The position numbers and the translations under genes were made by a program. The notes under the pieces were generated by a model. That model saw only the letters and a list, made by a program, of their open reading frames with translations, did no database searches and was not told where the DNA came from. Shown here piece after piece: positions 47,828-59,516 of a stretch of DNA of 64,000 bases (position 1 is the stretch's first letter; every line of letters begins with the position of its first letter). Origin of the DNA: Aphidius gifuensis (Eukaryota; Arthropoda; Insecta; Hymenoptera; Braconidae); NCBI RefSeq assembly GCF_014905175.1, contig NC_057788.1, positions 744,001 through 808,000 of the forward strand, read 5' to 3'.

Positions 47828-48578
47828 TATAAATTTGTTATTAAAATTTAAAAAACAAGTTTTTTTTTTTTTTTTTTTTAATAAAAAGTGAGGTTAACTT
47901 TAAAAAAAAACATCAATCTTTAGGCCAGTATTTTCAACAAATTTTTGTGTCTGACGTCAAGCAATCTCTCTCTTTCTCTCTCTCTATCAATTCTCTTCTT
48001 GATAAGAAAAAAAAAATATATAAAAAATAAACCAAAAGAAAAAAAAAAAATATAAAATGCCAGCAAGTGACAAGTAAATATAACTAAAAAAAAAAACCAA
48101 TAATAATAATGGCACAGTAACATCATCAATAAAATTTCATATCATCATCAATTAAATTGGTATATTAATAACATTCTAATCATTATTAATATTATTATTA
48201 TTATCATCAAATTATTTTGTTTTTTTTTAACTTTTAAGACGAATTGTCTCGTGATAATAATTTGACCATGAATTATAACATTAAAAAACAATATGTGAGT
48301 GGAAAAATTGTTGGTAATAATTGAATTAAAATTGAGTAAAATAATTATCCTGATTCCTGACATACACAGGTATTTTATTTTTATTATTATTTTCATCATC
48401 TAGGTATGCTAAAAGGTGAACAGAATAAAAATACATAGATAACTCAAAAAAAAAACAGTGGCTACATAAAATATATCTTGTATGTAAGCAAAAATAAAAT
48501 AATAATAATAAATTGTTATTTAAAAACGTATATTTTATATTTAAAAAAAAAACAAGTGGATAAATAAATTGTTAAAAA
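47828..48578. promoter_or_regulatory. bidirectional promoter PDCD2 / SNX27 with CRE and (CT)n
   Basis: 750 bp between divergent genes. A perfect CRE palindrome TGACGTCA lies at 47952-47959, about 125 bp upstream of the PDCD2 start, followed by a CT-rich microsatellite (47965-47987) that would offer GAGA-factor type sites. CREs next to the start of housekeeping genes are a common arrangement; use of this site is inferred. Confidence 0.5.
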
Positions 48579-50575
48579 ATGGCGGATTGTGAATCGGAGG
48601 TACTTCAATCATCACCAATAATAAATAATAAAAATAATGAAAATAATACAACAATAATAAATAATGGACAACAAAATATGGATGATAAAAAATCATCAAC
48701 AACAACAACAACAACAACATCATCAATGTCAATTGGACAAGGACCAAGATGTGTTACAATATATAAAACAGAAACTGGTTTTGGTTTTAATGTACGTGGA
48801 CAAGTTAGTGAAGGTGGACAATTAAGAAGTATAAATGGTGAACTTTATGCACCATTGCAACATGTTAGTGCTGTATTACCACATGGTGCTGCTGAAAAAG
48901 CTGGTGTTCGTAAGGGTGATAGAATTCTTGAAGTGTATGTTTTTTCTTATTAATATATAAATACTTTTTCAGTATTTTAATTGTTAATTAATTATAATTT
49001 TTAGGAATAATATTAATGTCGAGGGTGCAACACATAAACAAGTTGTTGATTTAATTAAATCTGGTGGTGATGTATTGACATTAACTGTTATATCAGTAAC
49101 ACAACAAGAAGCTGAACGTCTTGAACCATGTGAAGATATAAGGTATATTAAATTGATAAACTATTTGTTATATTATTTAACAATCATTGTTGTTGTTTTT
49201 GTTTGTTTTTTTAGTTATGCATCAGTAGATTACAGTGAAAAACGTTCATTACCAATAAGTGTTCCTGATTATCATGTACGTGAACGTAAACATGAACGTT
49301 TTGTTGTATTTAATGTATATATGGCTGGACGACATTTATGCTCACGTAGATATCGTGAATTTGCAGCACTTCATATATCATTAAAAAAAGAATTTATTGG
49401 TTTTAATTTTCCAAAATTACCTGGTAAATGGCCATTTCAGTAAGTAACATAATATTATTAATAGAAATATTAAATATAACTTAATAATAATAATAATTAT
49501 TATTATTTAAAGATTAAGTGAACAACAATTGGATGCAAGAAGACGTGGTCTTGAGCAATATCTTGAAAAAGTATGTGCAGTACGTGTTATTGCTGAGAGT
49601 GATTCAATGCAAGAATTTTTAACAGATAAATTAGATGATGATGGTGATCAAGGACCAGCTGTTGATTTAAAAATAATGCTACCAGATAGAGAAATAATAC
49701 TTGTAACATTACCAAAAGCAAGTTTAGCTAAAGATGTTTATGAAGCTGTTTGTTGTAAAATTGGTCTTGATAATGATACATCAAAATATTTTTATTTATT
49801 TGAAATTGTTGAATATAATTTTGGTAATAAACAACATAATATTATCAATTAATCAATTAATTAATTAATAACTATATATATATACGTATTATTAATATTT
49901 ATAATTATTCATTTTAGAAAGAAAATTACAACCACATGAACATCCACATACACTTTATATACAAAATTATTCAACAGCAAGTGCAACATGTTTAGCAATA
50001 CGTAGATGGTTATTTAATATATCACGTACATTAAATGAACAAGCATTAACATGGATTTTTTGGCAAACAGTTGATGAAGTTAATCGTAGTCATATTAATG
50101 CTGGTGAAAGATTATATCAGTTAAAAGCACTTCAAGATGCATCAAGAAAACATGAGTATTTAAAATTAGCACGTGAATTAAGTGGTTATGGTGATATTGT
50201 ATTTCCACATTGTCCTTGTGATTCACGTAAAGAAGGACATGTTATTGCTGCCATTGGTGTTGGTGCATTTAAATTACATGCTGCTAAAGAAGATGGTACA
50301 TTAGAATCACAAGTTGTTGAATTTCAATGGAGAAATATAACGAGATGGGAAATTGATGAAGAAGGAATGGCATTTTGTTTTCAATATACTAGACAAGATA
50401 ATAAACCACCAAGATGGCTCAAAGTATTTACTCCATATGTAAGTTTTTTATTTATTTATTTGTTAATAATTATAGTTGTTTAAATTCATTTTCTTTTTCT
50501 TGGCAGTATGTTTTTCTTCAGGACTGCTTTGATAGAATAGCTGAAGAGGCTAAATGGGACGAAGGTGAAGAATGA
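48579..50575 (+). CDS. SNX27: sorting nexin-27 (PDZ-PX-FERM)
   Basis: Six exons (48579-48934, 49005-49142, 49215-49439, 49513-49823, 49918-50438, 50507-50575) give 1620 nt, 539 aa, the normal length. Seen: low-complexity Asn/Thr N-terminus; PDZ domain (about 53-150) with the carboxylate loop TGFGFNVRG and the insert [13 protein letters not shown] that in SNX27 binds the VPS26 subunit of retromer; PX domain (about 170-275) with the phosphoinositide-binding RRYREF; then the FERM-like module to residue 530 including [13 protein letters not shown]. Established: SNX27 returns PDZ-ligand cargo from endosomes to the plasma membrane together with retromer and WASH. Part of exon 5 and the 3' flank occur again as decayed copy at 58861-59110. 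Confidence 0.95.
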
Positions 50576-52353
50576 CAAATAAATTTATCAACAAAACAGT
50601 AAATAATTTATTTTGTTTATCTTGATACCAGTTTTTATTATTTTTATTTTTTATTATTTTATTTTATGGTGATTTTTTTTTCTACTAGTCTAATTGTAGA
50701 TTTTTATTTTATTTTTTTCTTCTCTTTTGTGTATATAACTGGCTTTCATGACGAGAAAAAAAATTGTAATTTTTATTTTTTTTCATTCTTCCAAGGAGTT
50801 CATTCGCGTTGGGAATATATTTTTTTTATTTAAAAAAAAATTTATAGCACAAGTATTATTTAACTTATTATTTCATTCTTTTTTTTCGAAATTTTCGTTG
50901 TTTTTTTTAGATACATTGACTGTGCTACGAGTGTAGCCTGGATAAAACTAAAATTAAAATTAAAAATTATCAAGTTACTTATCTTGGCGTGTTAAAGATA
51001 AATAATAATAAATTTTAAAAAAACAATTAGTATTTTTCACAAATAATTGTTGAAAAAATAATTTTTAAATTTTTGTTGCTGTTAGATATTTCGTGTTATC
51101 TATATTTGAAAATTAAATATAATTAATAATGTGAAAGATAAAAAAAAAAAAAATGAATGAACTCCTTTGAATAATCCAAAATTATAAAAAAAAAATTAAT
51201 AATGATCTGATATCCAATGACTGTTGATGATTGAATTATCAAAATGAGATGTAAAAGTATTACAAAAAATATTACTTTATAAATTTAAGATATATTATTG
51301 TTATTATTATTTAATAATAATTAACGGCTTAATAATTTGTCCGGCCTATTACCTAATTAGCATAATTATTATTTAATATAATGTCAAACAGTATAGCTCA
51401 ACATGAATCATCATTGCACTAAGAAAAAAAATAGCAAATTAAATGTAAATATTTTAATTTTTTAAAAAACAACTCAAGTTTATTTAGTTGACTTTTATTT
51501 TTTATTATTAATAATAATAAGACATTTATTTTTTATTTTTTAATTAACGCCATACATTATTATCAGCAAGAAATTTATTCTTTTTTTTTTTTTGTTTATC
51601 AAGCCTGTTGTACACTAGGCTCAAAATATAATTACGTACATAAATTTTAATATTTCGTTGAAAAATAAAAACTTAAAAAAAATATATATATATATTTTAC
51701 ATATTTTTTGTTTATTATAAATTATTAAATGATTATTAAAACATTTAAATTTTAAAAATTTGTTACAAATTTCCTTGGTAATGTAAAAAAAAAAACACCA
51801 ACGAGTTTATAAATTTTTTGAAAATTAAAAAAAACAAAAAAGCACGTTGTATGAAAATGAAAATTAAAAAAAATTATAATAATACTTGAATTTAATTGTA
51901 GCCATGATATCTTTAAATATACATACACATTACGACTATAGTTATTTGCTGATTATAAATAAAATAAAATAAAAAACAAAATGTTATTTTAAAAAAAAAA
52001 AAATCGAAATAATTGTTATGCTATTTTTTTCTCGAGAGAAATTAGTTTAGAAATTAAATTAAAGACATTAGATGAACATATGAAGAGTATAAAAGACAAA
52101 TGAATAAATAAATTCCAATATAATAATAATAATATAAATAATAAAATTTATGTTTGTTAATTAGTTTAATTAGAAAGTTAAAAATACTTTTTTTTTCGTT
52201 TTTTTTTTTTTTTTTTGAATCCTGAGTATTAAAATACATTCTTTAAAAGAAAATAAGGAAAAAATGTTGTAATTTGTTTTTTACATATTAACTAATCAGA
52301 CTTTCTGTTTAAAAAAAATGAATTTATAATTAAAAAATGAAAATTTTAAATAT
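50576..52353. other. 3'-3' spacer between SNX27 and Nrk
   Basis: 1.8 kb of AT-rich DNA between converging genes, probably 3' UTR of both. A part of it (about 50600-50890) is present again at 58985-59110. No coding sequence seen; a 62-codon frame at 50748 is spurious. Confidence 0.5.
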
Positions 52354-54468
52354 TTAAATATGAATTTGTAGTGAAATATTATGTTTTTTATAATCAATTT
52401 CAATTTGATGTTTAATATTATCAAGTGTATCATAAATAATTCTAAATGATGGTCTATCATTTGGTTTTTTACTCCAACAATATTTCATTAAATCATAAAT
52501 TGATGCTGGTGTATTATCAGGACATTGCAATACATTATCATCTTTAATATATTTAACAACTTCTTCATGTGTCATACCATAATATGGCTGTAATGCAAAA
52601 CTAAATATTTCCCATAAACAAACACCATATGCCCATACATCAGATTCAATTGTATATTTATTATATAATATACTTTCTAATGGCATCCATCTAACTGGTA
52701 TTGCATCCTGTTCATCACCTTTATAATAATCTTGTAAATATATTTTTTGTGATAAACCAAAATCAGCAATTTTAACAATCATATTATCATTTATTAAACA
52801 ATTTCTTGTTGCTAAATCACGATGTACAAATTTACGATCAGATAAATAAACCATACCAGATGCAATTTGTAATGATATATTAATTAAATCTATATGTGAT
52901 ACCTTAATATAATTATTATCATCTTTATTATGATAATATTTTATATTATTTTTAGTAATACATGAACGTAAATATTCATTTAAATCACCACGACCCATAT
53001 ATTCAAATAACAAACACATTGGATGTCCAATTGCACATACACCAAGTAATTTAACAATATTTGAATGATCAAATTCAGCAAGTAAACATGCTTCACGTTC
53101 AAAATCAACAAGTAAATCTTGTGATGCTTCTTCTTTAAGCATTTTAACAGCAACATTTGTAAATTCTTCATTGTCAATTAAACCTGGTGCTTTTGCATGA
53201 AATACACGTCCAAATGCACCTTGACCAATATCTCTTATGTATATTATATTATTACGTGGAAATTCTAATTTTTCAAGTTTTGGATTTAATTGAGCTGATG
53301 TTTTATGATATGCATCATTATTTGGTAATTTATCAAGATCAATATTAATATTATCATTATCTTGTGTTGTACAATATCTTGTATTGATATTTATACTATT
53401 ATTTATTGTACTATTATTTTTTCTATTAGATTTTTTATTATTTAATAATAATAAATATAATGTAGCTATTATTATTATTAATAATATTGTTATTATTGTT
53501 ATTGTTAATGTTATAAATAATGGATTAATAAGTATGTTATTTATGAATTCATCATTTTCATTGTAATTTGTATTGCTTATTGTAAAATCTTGTGATGTTG
53601 TTGTTTGATTATCACATTGTGGTATATCACAATGTTCCCAACGTACCAATGGATCTGTTGTAAAACACCATGGTAATTTTTCATCACCACCAGCATTACG
53701 ACAATAATTTTTACCATTTTTAATTTGTGGAAATACATTTGGTGGTTTATTATGATAATGTGGTATTTGTGATGACCATGATTGACAATTTAATCCATTT
53801 TTAGTTTTATTCATATTACCCATGTAAAATCTACCATTATTTTTAATACAATCATATGTTACTTGATTTGTATTAATATCAGTTAAATGTACATGTGAAC
53901 ATGTTATTTTATTATCATCAAGTTTTGGTAATAAATCACAATCAGGAAGACGAAAATTACCACGTGATCTTATAAATATTTGACGTTGTTTGTTGTCTTC
54001 AATAAGTGCCCAATCGTTGAAGCAAAATTCATGTCTTATTGCTTGACAATCTTCATAACAAAGTTGTAGTTTTTCTGATTTATAACAACTTGGAAATGCA
54101 TACATGCATAACATTTTTTCAGCAGCTGAACGACATGGTTCTTTTAGTGTTGATATTAACTCATCCCATAAATTTATTGTTGTCTGTTCATTGAGCCAAC
54201 CACCACGATTGTCTTTTGTATCATTGAACCATACAAAACCAGTTAAATATTTTTTACAAATGTTGCCATTGTATGGAGCACAATATCCTTGATTATCTAA
54301 ATTAATTTACATAAGATTTTTTGATTATTCATTTATTTTTCGTAGTAATATTTAAAAAATACAATTTATTTAATTATTTTTTTACTTACTTGATGATGAT
54401 TCTGATGATGATAAACTATTTACATTGATTATGTTAATTAAAAATATTAAAAATAATGATAATATCAT
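52354..54468 (-). CDS. Nrk: receptor tyrosine kinase Nrk (Fz-CRD, kringle, TK; MuSK/Ror-related)
   Basis: Two minus-strand exons (54390-54468, 52354-54296) give 2022 nt, 673 aa. Seen: signal peptide (MILSLFLIFLINIINV); a Cys-rich frizzled-type domain to about residue 160; a kringle (about 171-252) from YDCIKNNG to CDIPQC; a membrane helix near 278-305; a kinase domain (about 379-650) with GQGAFGRV, VAVKML, HRDLATRN, DFGLS and a MuSK-like activation loop DYYKGDEQDAIPVRW. All catalytic residues are present. No Ig domain is found, as in Drosophila Nrk and Ror; the VAVKML and LLFEYM motifs favour Nrk. Established: Ror/MuSK-class receptors bind Wnt or agrin-type cues in the nervous system. A single large second exon is unusual compared with intron-rich vertebrate relatives. 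Confidence 0.9.
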
Positions 54469-55133
54469 TTTATTAAATAAATTATTTTACAAATTAACAA
54501 CAAATATTAACTTAATTTATTAATTATTTAAAAATTTACTTCGTTTTTATTATGGTATTGTTATTTTTTTGACATGTTTTTATATATATTATTTGTTTAT
54601 ATTTTATGACACACTTCGATTTTCTACTATACGGCATACGCGCCGGGTTCGGTTATTTATTTTTTTTTTTTCCGAATGATTTCGATTATAATCGGATATA
54701 AAATGGCGATGTTTGAATAAAAATGCAGCGGGAAAATTTAAAATTAATATGAAATATAAATTTTTTTTTAATGTTGTTTATTCAATTTTTATTTCGATGT
54801 ATTTTAAATAGATAATTTTATTTTAATAGAACATGAAATAAAAGATTTTTTTTTTTTTATATTTGTAAAATTTTTTTTTATTTGTAAAATGACGAGATGA
54901 TATTTTTCATTAATATTTATATATTTGTTAATTCAATTTATTATAATTTATAATAGTTTATAATATTTTTATAACAGACTTTTTTTTTTTTACAACGACG
55001 ATAGAATTATTGAATAGAAACATATCTTGAATATTGATACCATGTTTTATCATGCGTTCTATATAAAGAGCTGGTACCCATCATTTTTATACTAAAAAAA
55101 TGAACAGTCAGCATATTGATATTTTAATTTATA
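54469..55133. other. Nrk upstream region and 3' flank of LRR5
   Basis: The Nrk upstream part at 54655-54800 (with CGAATGATTTCGATTATAAT at 54673) recurs in degraded form at 59115-59290. A short GC-richer patch CGGCATACGCGCCGGG (54631-54646) may be near the Nrk transcription start. The rest is AT-rich. Confidence 0.45.
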
Positions 55134-58100
55134 TTATCCTAATCCTGGTGGATTGGAATTGTAATCAATGCATTTGAACTCACATGATCCTGAATGATCA
55201 CAAACTCTTGTTCGTTTTCCTGAACAGAATGATATGAAATACGATGGTTTCATAACATGAACAAAAGTAAATAAAGGAATCTTCCAGGCTTTAATTTTTA
55301 TATCACTGATAGCATTATTCAATAAAAATATATCGTGAATGTCAGTATCTTTAAATGCATTATCTTCAATGTGGCTAATTTTATTGTGTGATAGATCCAA
55401 CTGACTGCATTTAAAACTTTCAAAAGTATCTTTTTTAATAATTGGAATTTCATTATAACTTAAATTGAGAAGCTGTAGATTATTGTTACCAGATTTTATC
55501 AATGATTTATCATCAATTTCAATAATTTTATTATGATTTAGCTCGAGTGTAATTAAATTATTAAGACTATTAAAAATACCAGTAGAAATATGAGTTAATT
55601 TGTTGAATGCCAAGTATATATATTTGAGAACGGTCATTGAATCAAATACACCAGCTTCAATTGTCGTCAATTGTGTTTTTGATATTGACAATTTTTCCAA
55701 ATTCCATAAACAAATTAATGCATTTGTTGGTAATGTAATTATTGAACCACCTGTATAATAAAGTCCAGTGATTGGCAGTGAATTCTCATTGGATATTGGA
55801 TTATTACAAATATTAATTGAAACATCATTTAAAATTTCCAATACTCTTATACTTGGAACAGTTTTCAGCACATTATTGATATATTTCGAAAGTGATTGTG
55901 GATTATATTTAATTTCAATACGAAGATAATTAAGTGACGTTAAACGATCAAATAAATTTTCTTTTAGTTGAATCGGTCCAACGTCTAATTCTAAATTTTC
56001 TAATTTCGTTAAACCATCAAATGATTTTGGATGAATGATAAATTCACTTTTAATTGTTTTATGTATGATTAATGTTTTCAAAAATACTTGAATATTTGAT
56101 CCTTTAAATGCATATTCATTGATTGATGATATTTTATCTCCAATAAATTCAAGTTTGTTACTGGGTAACTGTAAAAAATTGGAAAACGAGCTTTTCTCAG
56201 GATTTTGTAAGGAAACAAATGATAAAGATTTGTTCTTCATACAAATTTTGTATAATTTATCAATAAGGCAATTATCTTCAATTTGAGAATCATCGATATA
56301 CCAAAATCGAGCGTTATCAAAAACACCAACAATATTATGGTAATAAAGATGATCAAGATTCATATCTTTAAATGCACCATTATCAATTTCAATAATTTTG
56401 TTATAGGAAATGTCCAATGCTTTTGTTTGCATTCCATAAAATGTATCTTTTTTAATATGAGTCAACAAATTATAACTCAAGTCAAGCGATGATAAATTCA
56501 AATTCGTAAATACATCACTATCAATTGTTTGTATTTGATTTGATGATAGACTCAAATATTTGATATTATTAAGACCGTCAAATGCATGGGGTTCAATCGT
56601 TTCTAGATTGCTATTGGTTACAGCAATGTGTTCAAGTTGCTTCAAACACGAAAATGCAAGTTGTTGTAAGTTTGTAAATTTTCCATATTCATAATGAAGA
56701 TTTGTTAAATTAAAATTATCATTTGTGCATAATTTTTTATCACAAATATTTACTTTATCTTGATGAGACAGTAATAAAGCTTCTAATAATTTGACATTTT
56801 TAAATAACTGACAGGGAGGTATAGTGGATGATTCATCTATTGTAATTTCTAGAGATCTTAATGACGTTAGACAGTCAAAAATATTTGATTTGATTTCAAT
56901 TGGCAGAGTATTGAGTTTAAGATATTCGAGTTTTTTCAATCCAGTAAATGATGAGGGATATAAGCACAATATCGTAGAAAAAGAATTAATTATCAAAATT
57001 TTTATACTCAAATTCTGAAATGCATTTTCTTCAATTGATGAAATATTGTGGTCTGTTATTTCGAGTGTTGAAGGTTGCCAATTATCAATAAGATTTTTGA
57101 CTAATTTAAGTTTCGTGCTTGTTGTTTTACAAATTTGAAAATAATATAACTTACTGAAGTAACATATACTGTCATTAAAATTGATCAAATTTGATGATTC
57201 CTTAGATTTGTTTCCAAAATTATTATACATATTTATTATGGCAGTATCATATTTTATATATTGATAATAAACAATTGTATTATCATTAAAACCCCAATTC
57301 AAATTATTAACAGTAAACAAATCATTATTAAATAGATAAATTTTATTAACATGTGCGGAATTAAATGCTCCATCGAGAATAGCAACGATCTGACTTTGTG
57401 TGAGATCGATAACATCGCATTTCATATTTTGAAAAATTCCTTCTTTAATAATGTCCAGCGAGTTGTAGCTCAAGTTGAGTAGTGATAATTTGTTACTTAC
57501 AATTTCAAAAGCTCCTTTATCAATTTCATTTATTGAATTATTACTCAAGTCAATAATTTCCAAGTTTCGGACATTAAATACATTTGAAGCTATATGAGTC
57601 AATTTATTATTTGATATAAAAGACACTTTTTTTAATTTCTTTAATACATTGAATGAACCAGATGAAATCAAAGTTAAGTTGCTTTCCCGTATTGTGAGCT
57701 GTTGAAGATTTTTTAAACAATAAAATGATTGACGTGTTACTACTGTCATGGAACCACCAGTATATTGAAGTTCAAATATATTGAGAGAAGTATTTTGTCG
57801 TGTGAAATCACAAATGTCGACATCTTGATGATTAACAAATTCCAATTTATGTAAATTTAAATGTTTATCCAGCAAATCATTGAGATATGATTGTGTTTCA
57901 TTGGCCACTTGAATTTTCAGATATTTTAAATTATTCAAACCATGAAAAATATCAGTATCCAATAAAACAGAGGCCGAATTAATTTCAATATTTTCCAATG
58001 CTGCTAAATTTGAAAAAGCAAGTGGGTCAATATGTAATTTTGTATCAGCCAAATTGAGTTGTAAAGATTTAATTGATGACGATGATGACATACTTTCTAA

Positions 58101-58334
58101 TGCTTTATCTTGAAAGACGTTAACTTTTTTATTTGTTATTTCAATTTTATCAGGATATTTTTTAATAGCTGAATCGTTGTCTCTAAAAAATGTCCAGTTA
58201 CCTGACTCACATTTTTTGTAGATGCCCGTGATAGTTGTATAACAATAATTTGTCTCCGAAGATACAAACGACGACGGATATATTAATAACAATAATAATT
58301 TAATTATTATCCACAAAATTTGAATGTTATTCAT
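55134..58334 (-). CDS. secreted leucine-rich-repeat protein LRR5
   Basis: Intronless on the minus strand, 1066 codons. Signal peptide MNNIQILWIIIKLLLLLIY..., three LRR blocks starting CYTTITGIYKKC, CYFSKLYYFQIC and CLIDKLYKIC, tail CSGKRTRVCDHSGSCEFKC, end PPGLG. Closest to LRR6 through block 2 and early block 3 (both have NPEKSSFSNFLQLPSNKLEF), but late block 3 has NPISNENSLPITGLYYTGGS as in LRR2 and LRR3. The start is preceded by TATATAC and AAAATCAGTGGTTCATT, the core promoter shared with LRR6. Intact; probable secreted product. Confidence 0.85.
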   Translation of the reverse strand: MNNIQILWIIIKLLLLLIYPSSFVSSETNYCYTTITGIYKKCESGNWTFFRDNDSAIKKYPDKIEITNKKVNVFQDKALESMSSSSSIKSLQLNLADTKLHIDPLAFSNLAALENIEINSASVLLDTDIFHGLNNLKYLKIQVANETQSYLNDLLDKHLNLHKLEFVNHQDVDICDFTRQNTSLNIFELQYTGGSMTVVTRQSFYCLKNLQQLTIRESNLTLISSGSFNVLKKLKKVSFISNNKLTHIASNVFNVRNLEIIDLSNNSINEIDKGAFEIVSNKLSLLNLSYNSLDIIKEGIFQNMKCDVIDLTQSQIVAILDGAFNSAHVNKIYLFNNDLFTVNNLNWGFNDNTIVYYQYIKYDTAIINMYNNFGNKSKESSNLINFNDSICYFSKLYYFQICKTTSTKLKLVKNLIDNWQPSTLEITDHNISSIEENAFQNLSIKILIINSFSTILCLYPSSFTGLKKLEYLKLNTLPIEIKSNIFDCLTSLRSLEITIDESSTIPPCQLFKNVKLLEALLLSHQDKVNICDKKLCTNDNFNLTNLHYEYGKFTNLQQLAFSCLKQLEHIAVTNSNLETIEPHAFDGLNNIKYLSLSSNQIQTIDSDVFTNLNLSSLDLSYNLLTHIKKDTFYGMQTKALDISYNKIIEIDNGAFKDMNLDHLYYHNIVGVFDNARFWYIDDSQIEDNCLIDKLYKICMKNKSLSFVSLQNPEKSSFSNFLQLPSNKLEFIGDKISSINEYAFKGSNIQVFLKTLIIHKTIKSEFIIHPKSFDGLTKLENLELDVGPIQLKENLFDRLTSLNYLRIEIKYNPQSLSKYINNVLKTVPSIRVLEILNDVSINICNNPISNENSLPITGLYYTGGSIITLPTNALICLWNLEKLSISKTQLTTIEAGVFDSMTVLKYIYLAFNKLTHISTGIFNSLNNLITLELNHNKIIEIDDKSLIKSGNNNLQLLNLSYNEIPIIKKDTFESFKCSQLDLSHNKISHIEDNAFKDTDIHDIFLLNNAISDIKIKAWKIPLFTFVHVMKPSYFISFCSGKRTRVCDHSGSCEFKCIDYNSNPPGLG

Positions 58335-58860
58335 TGTGCATGTATATCAGAATGAACCACTGATTTTAACGAGTTAGTTACCCGTTGGTAAATTTCAAGT
58401 ATATAATTTTTTTCAAACAATCGGGTTTGAAGTATCAAATGCGACGTAATTTTATGTCAAATTTAAAGTTACACCAGACACTCAGATGTTTTAAGTTTAT
58501 TCACTTCTATTTATACTTCTAACGCCAACCCGGAAATAATTTATTTATCATCTTTTATCAGTAGTTTTAACTACATTGCGATAACATGTTCATATATAGA
58601 AACTCACAAAATTATTTTTTTTATCATAGTACAAATACCTAGTTACAAAAAATTTTTGTATTTACTTGTCGCTTTTTTAAAACGCTCGACAACATGGTTG
58701 TTATCATCAACGGTACAGCTTCTTCTAAATTATATCAAATAAATATCAAAAATTAAACAGTTATCACAAACTGAAGCAAGATTATTTCTATACATAATAT
58801 ACTTAGTAACAATAGAAATATAAAAGTAATTTTTTATTCGGAAAATAATTATATAATTAT

Positions 58861-58982
58861 TGGAGAAATATAACAAGATAGAAAATTGATGGAGAAGGAA
58901 TGGCATTTTATTTTCAATATACTATAGACAAGATAATAAACCACCAAGATGCTCAAAGTTTTTACTCTATATATAAAAGTAA
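58861..58982 (+). pseudogene. fragment of SNX27 exon 5
   Basis: The stretch aligns to 50329-50441 with about ten substitutions, two small indels and loss of the splice donor: TGGAGAAATATAAC, GAAGGAATGGCATTTT and AAGATAATAAACCACCAAGA are shared. The copy cannot be read as protein because of the indels. It continues into SNX27 3' flank sequence. Confidence 0.85.
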
Positions 58983-59300
58983 ATAATTTTTTTGTTTATC
59001 TAGATACCGCAGTGTCTATTATTATTCTTATTTTATTTATCATTCTTACAAAGAGTTCATTCGAGTAGGGAATGTATTTTTTTACAATTTATAGCACAAG
59101 TATCATTTATTTTATTTTTTATTTTTCGAATGATCTCGATAATAATCGGATATAAAATGACAATTGTTGATGTTTGAAAAAAAATACAACGGTAAAATTA
59201 AAATAAATATTTTTTGTGTAACATATACATTTAGTGTAAATTTTTTTTTTTATATTGCTTATTCAATTTTTATTCAATTTTTATTTACATTCTTAAATAA
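58983..59300. repeat. decayed copies of SNX27 3' flank and Nrk upstream region
   Basis: 58980-59110 follows 50597-50890 (shared: GTTTATCT-GATACC, AGTTCATTCG-GT-GGGAAT, ATTTATAGCACAAGTAT) with deletions. 59115-59290 then follows 54668-54810 (shared: CGAATGAT-TCGAT-ATAATCGG, ATATAAAATG, TTATTCAATTTTTATTT). The Nrk gene itself, which lies between these pieces in the parent locus, is missing. Confidence 0.75.
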
Positions 59301-59312
59301 ATTTTTAAAACG

Positions 59313-59516
59313 TTAATTTTTTATTTGTTCAATTTCGCCAGGATATTTTTCAATAATTAAATCGTTTTCTTCAAAAAATATCCAATTACCTGCTTCACAA
59401 CTTTTGTGAATTCCCATGATTGTTGTATGACAGTAAGTTGTTTTAGAAAAAACAAACAATAGATGGAATAATAATTATGATTTAATTACTATCCACGAAA
59501 TTTCAATATTATTCAT
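59313..59516 (-). pseudogene. 5' end of an LRR gene, truncated
   Basis: Read on the minus strand from the ATG at 59514-59516, the sequence matches the signal peptide and first 55 or so codons of the LRR genes (MNNIEISWIVIK, then a stop and frame shift, then CHTTIMGIHKSC and a GNWIFF match). Similarity ends near 59310 in what would be the NKKVNIFQ codons. The rest of the gene is gone. The short upstream stretch (ATATATTTAATAAACCACTTATTTT) starts like the LRR5 promoter. Confidence 0.85.

Noticed and set aside
48148..48399. 83-codon minus-strand frame in the PDCD2/SNX27 promoter
   Set aside because: Low-complexity Ile/Leu/Met sequence from ATT repeats; chance opening.
56283..57018. Short plus-strand frames inside LRR5 (and the like inside LRR6)
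   Set aside because: Antisense shadows of the intact minus-strand LRR genes.
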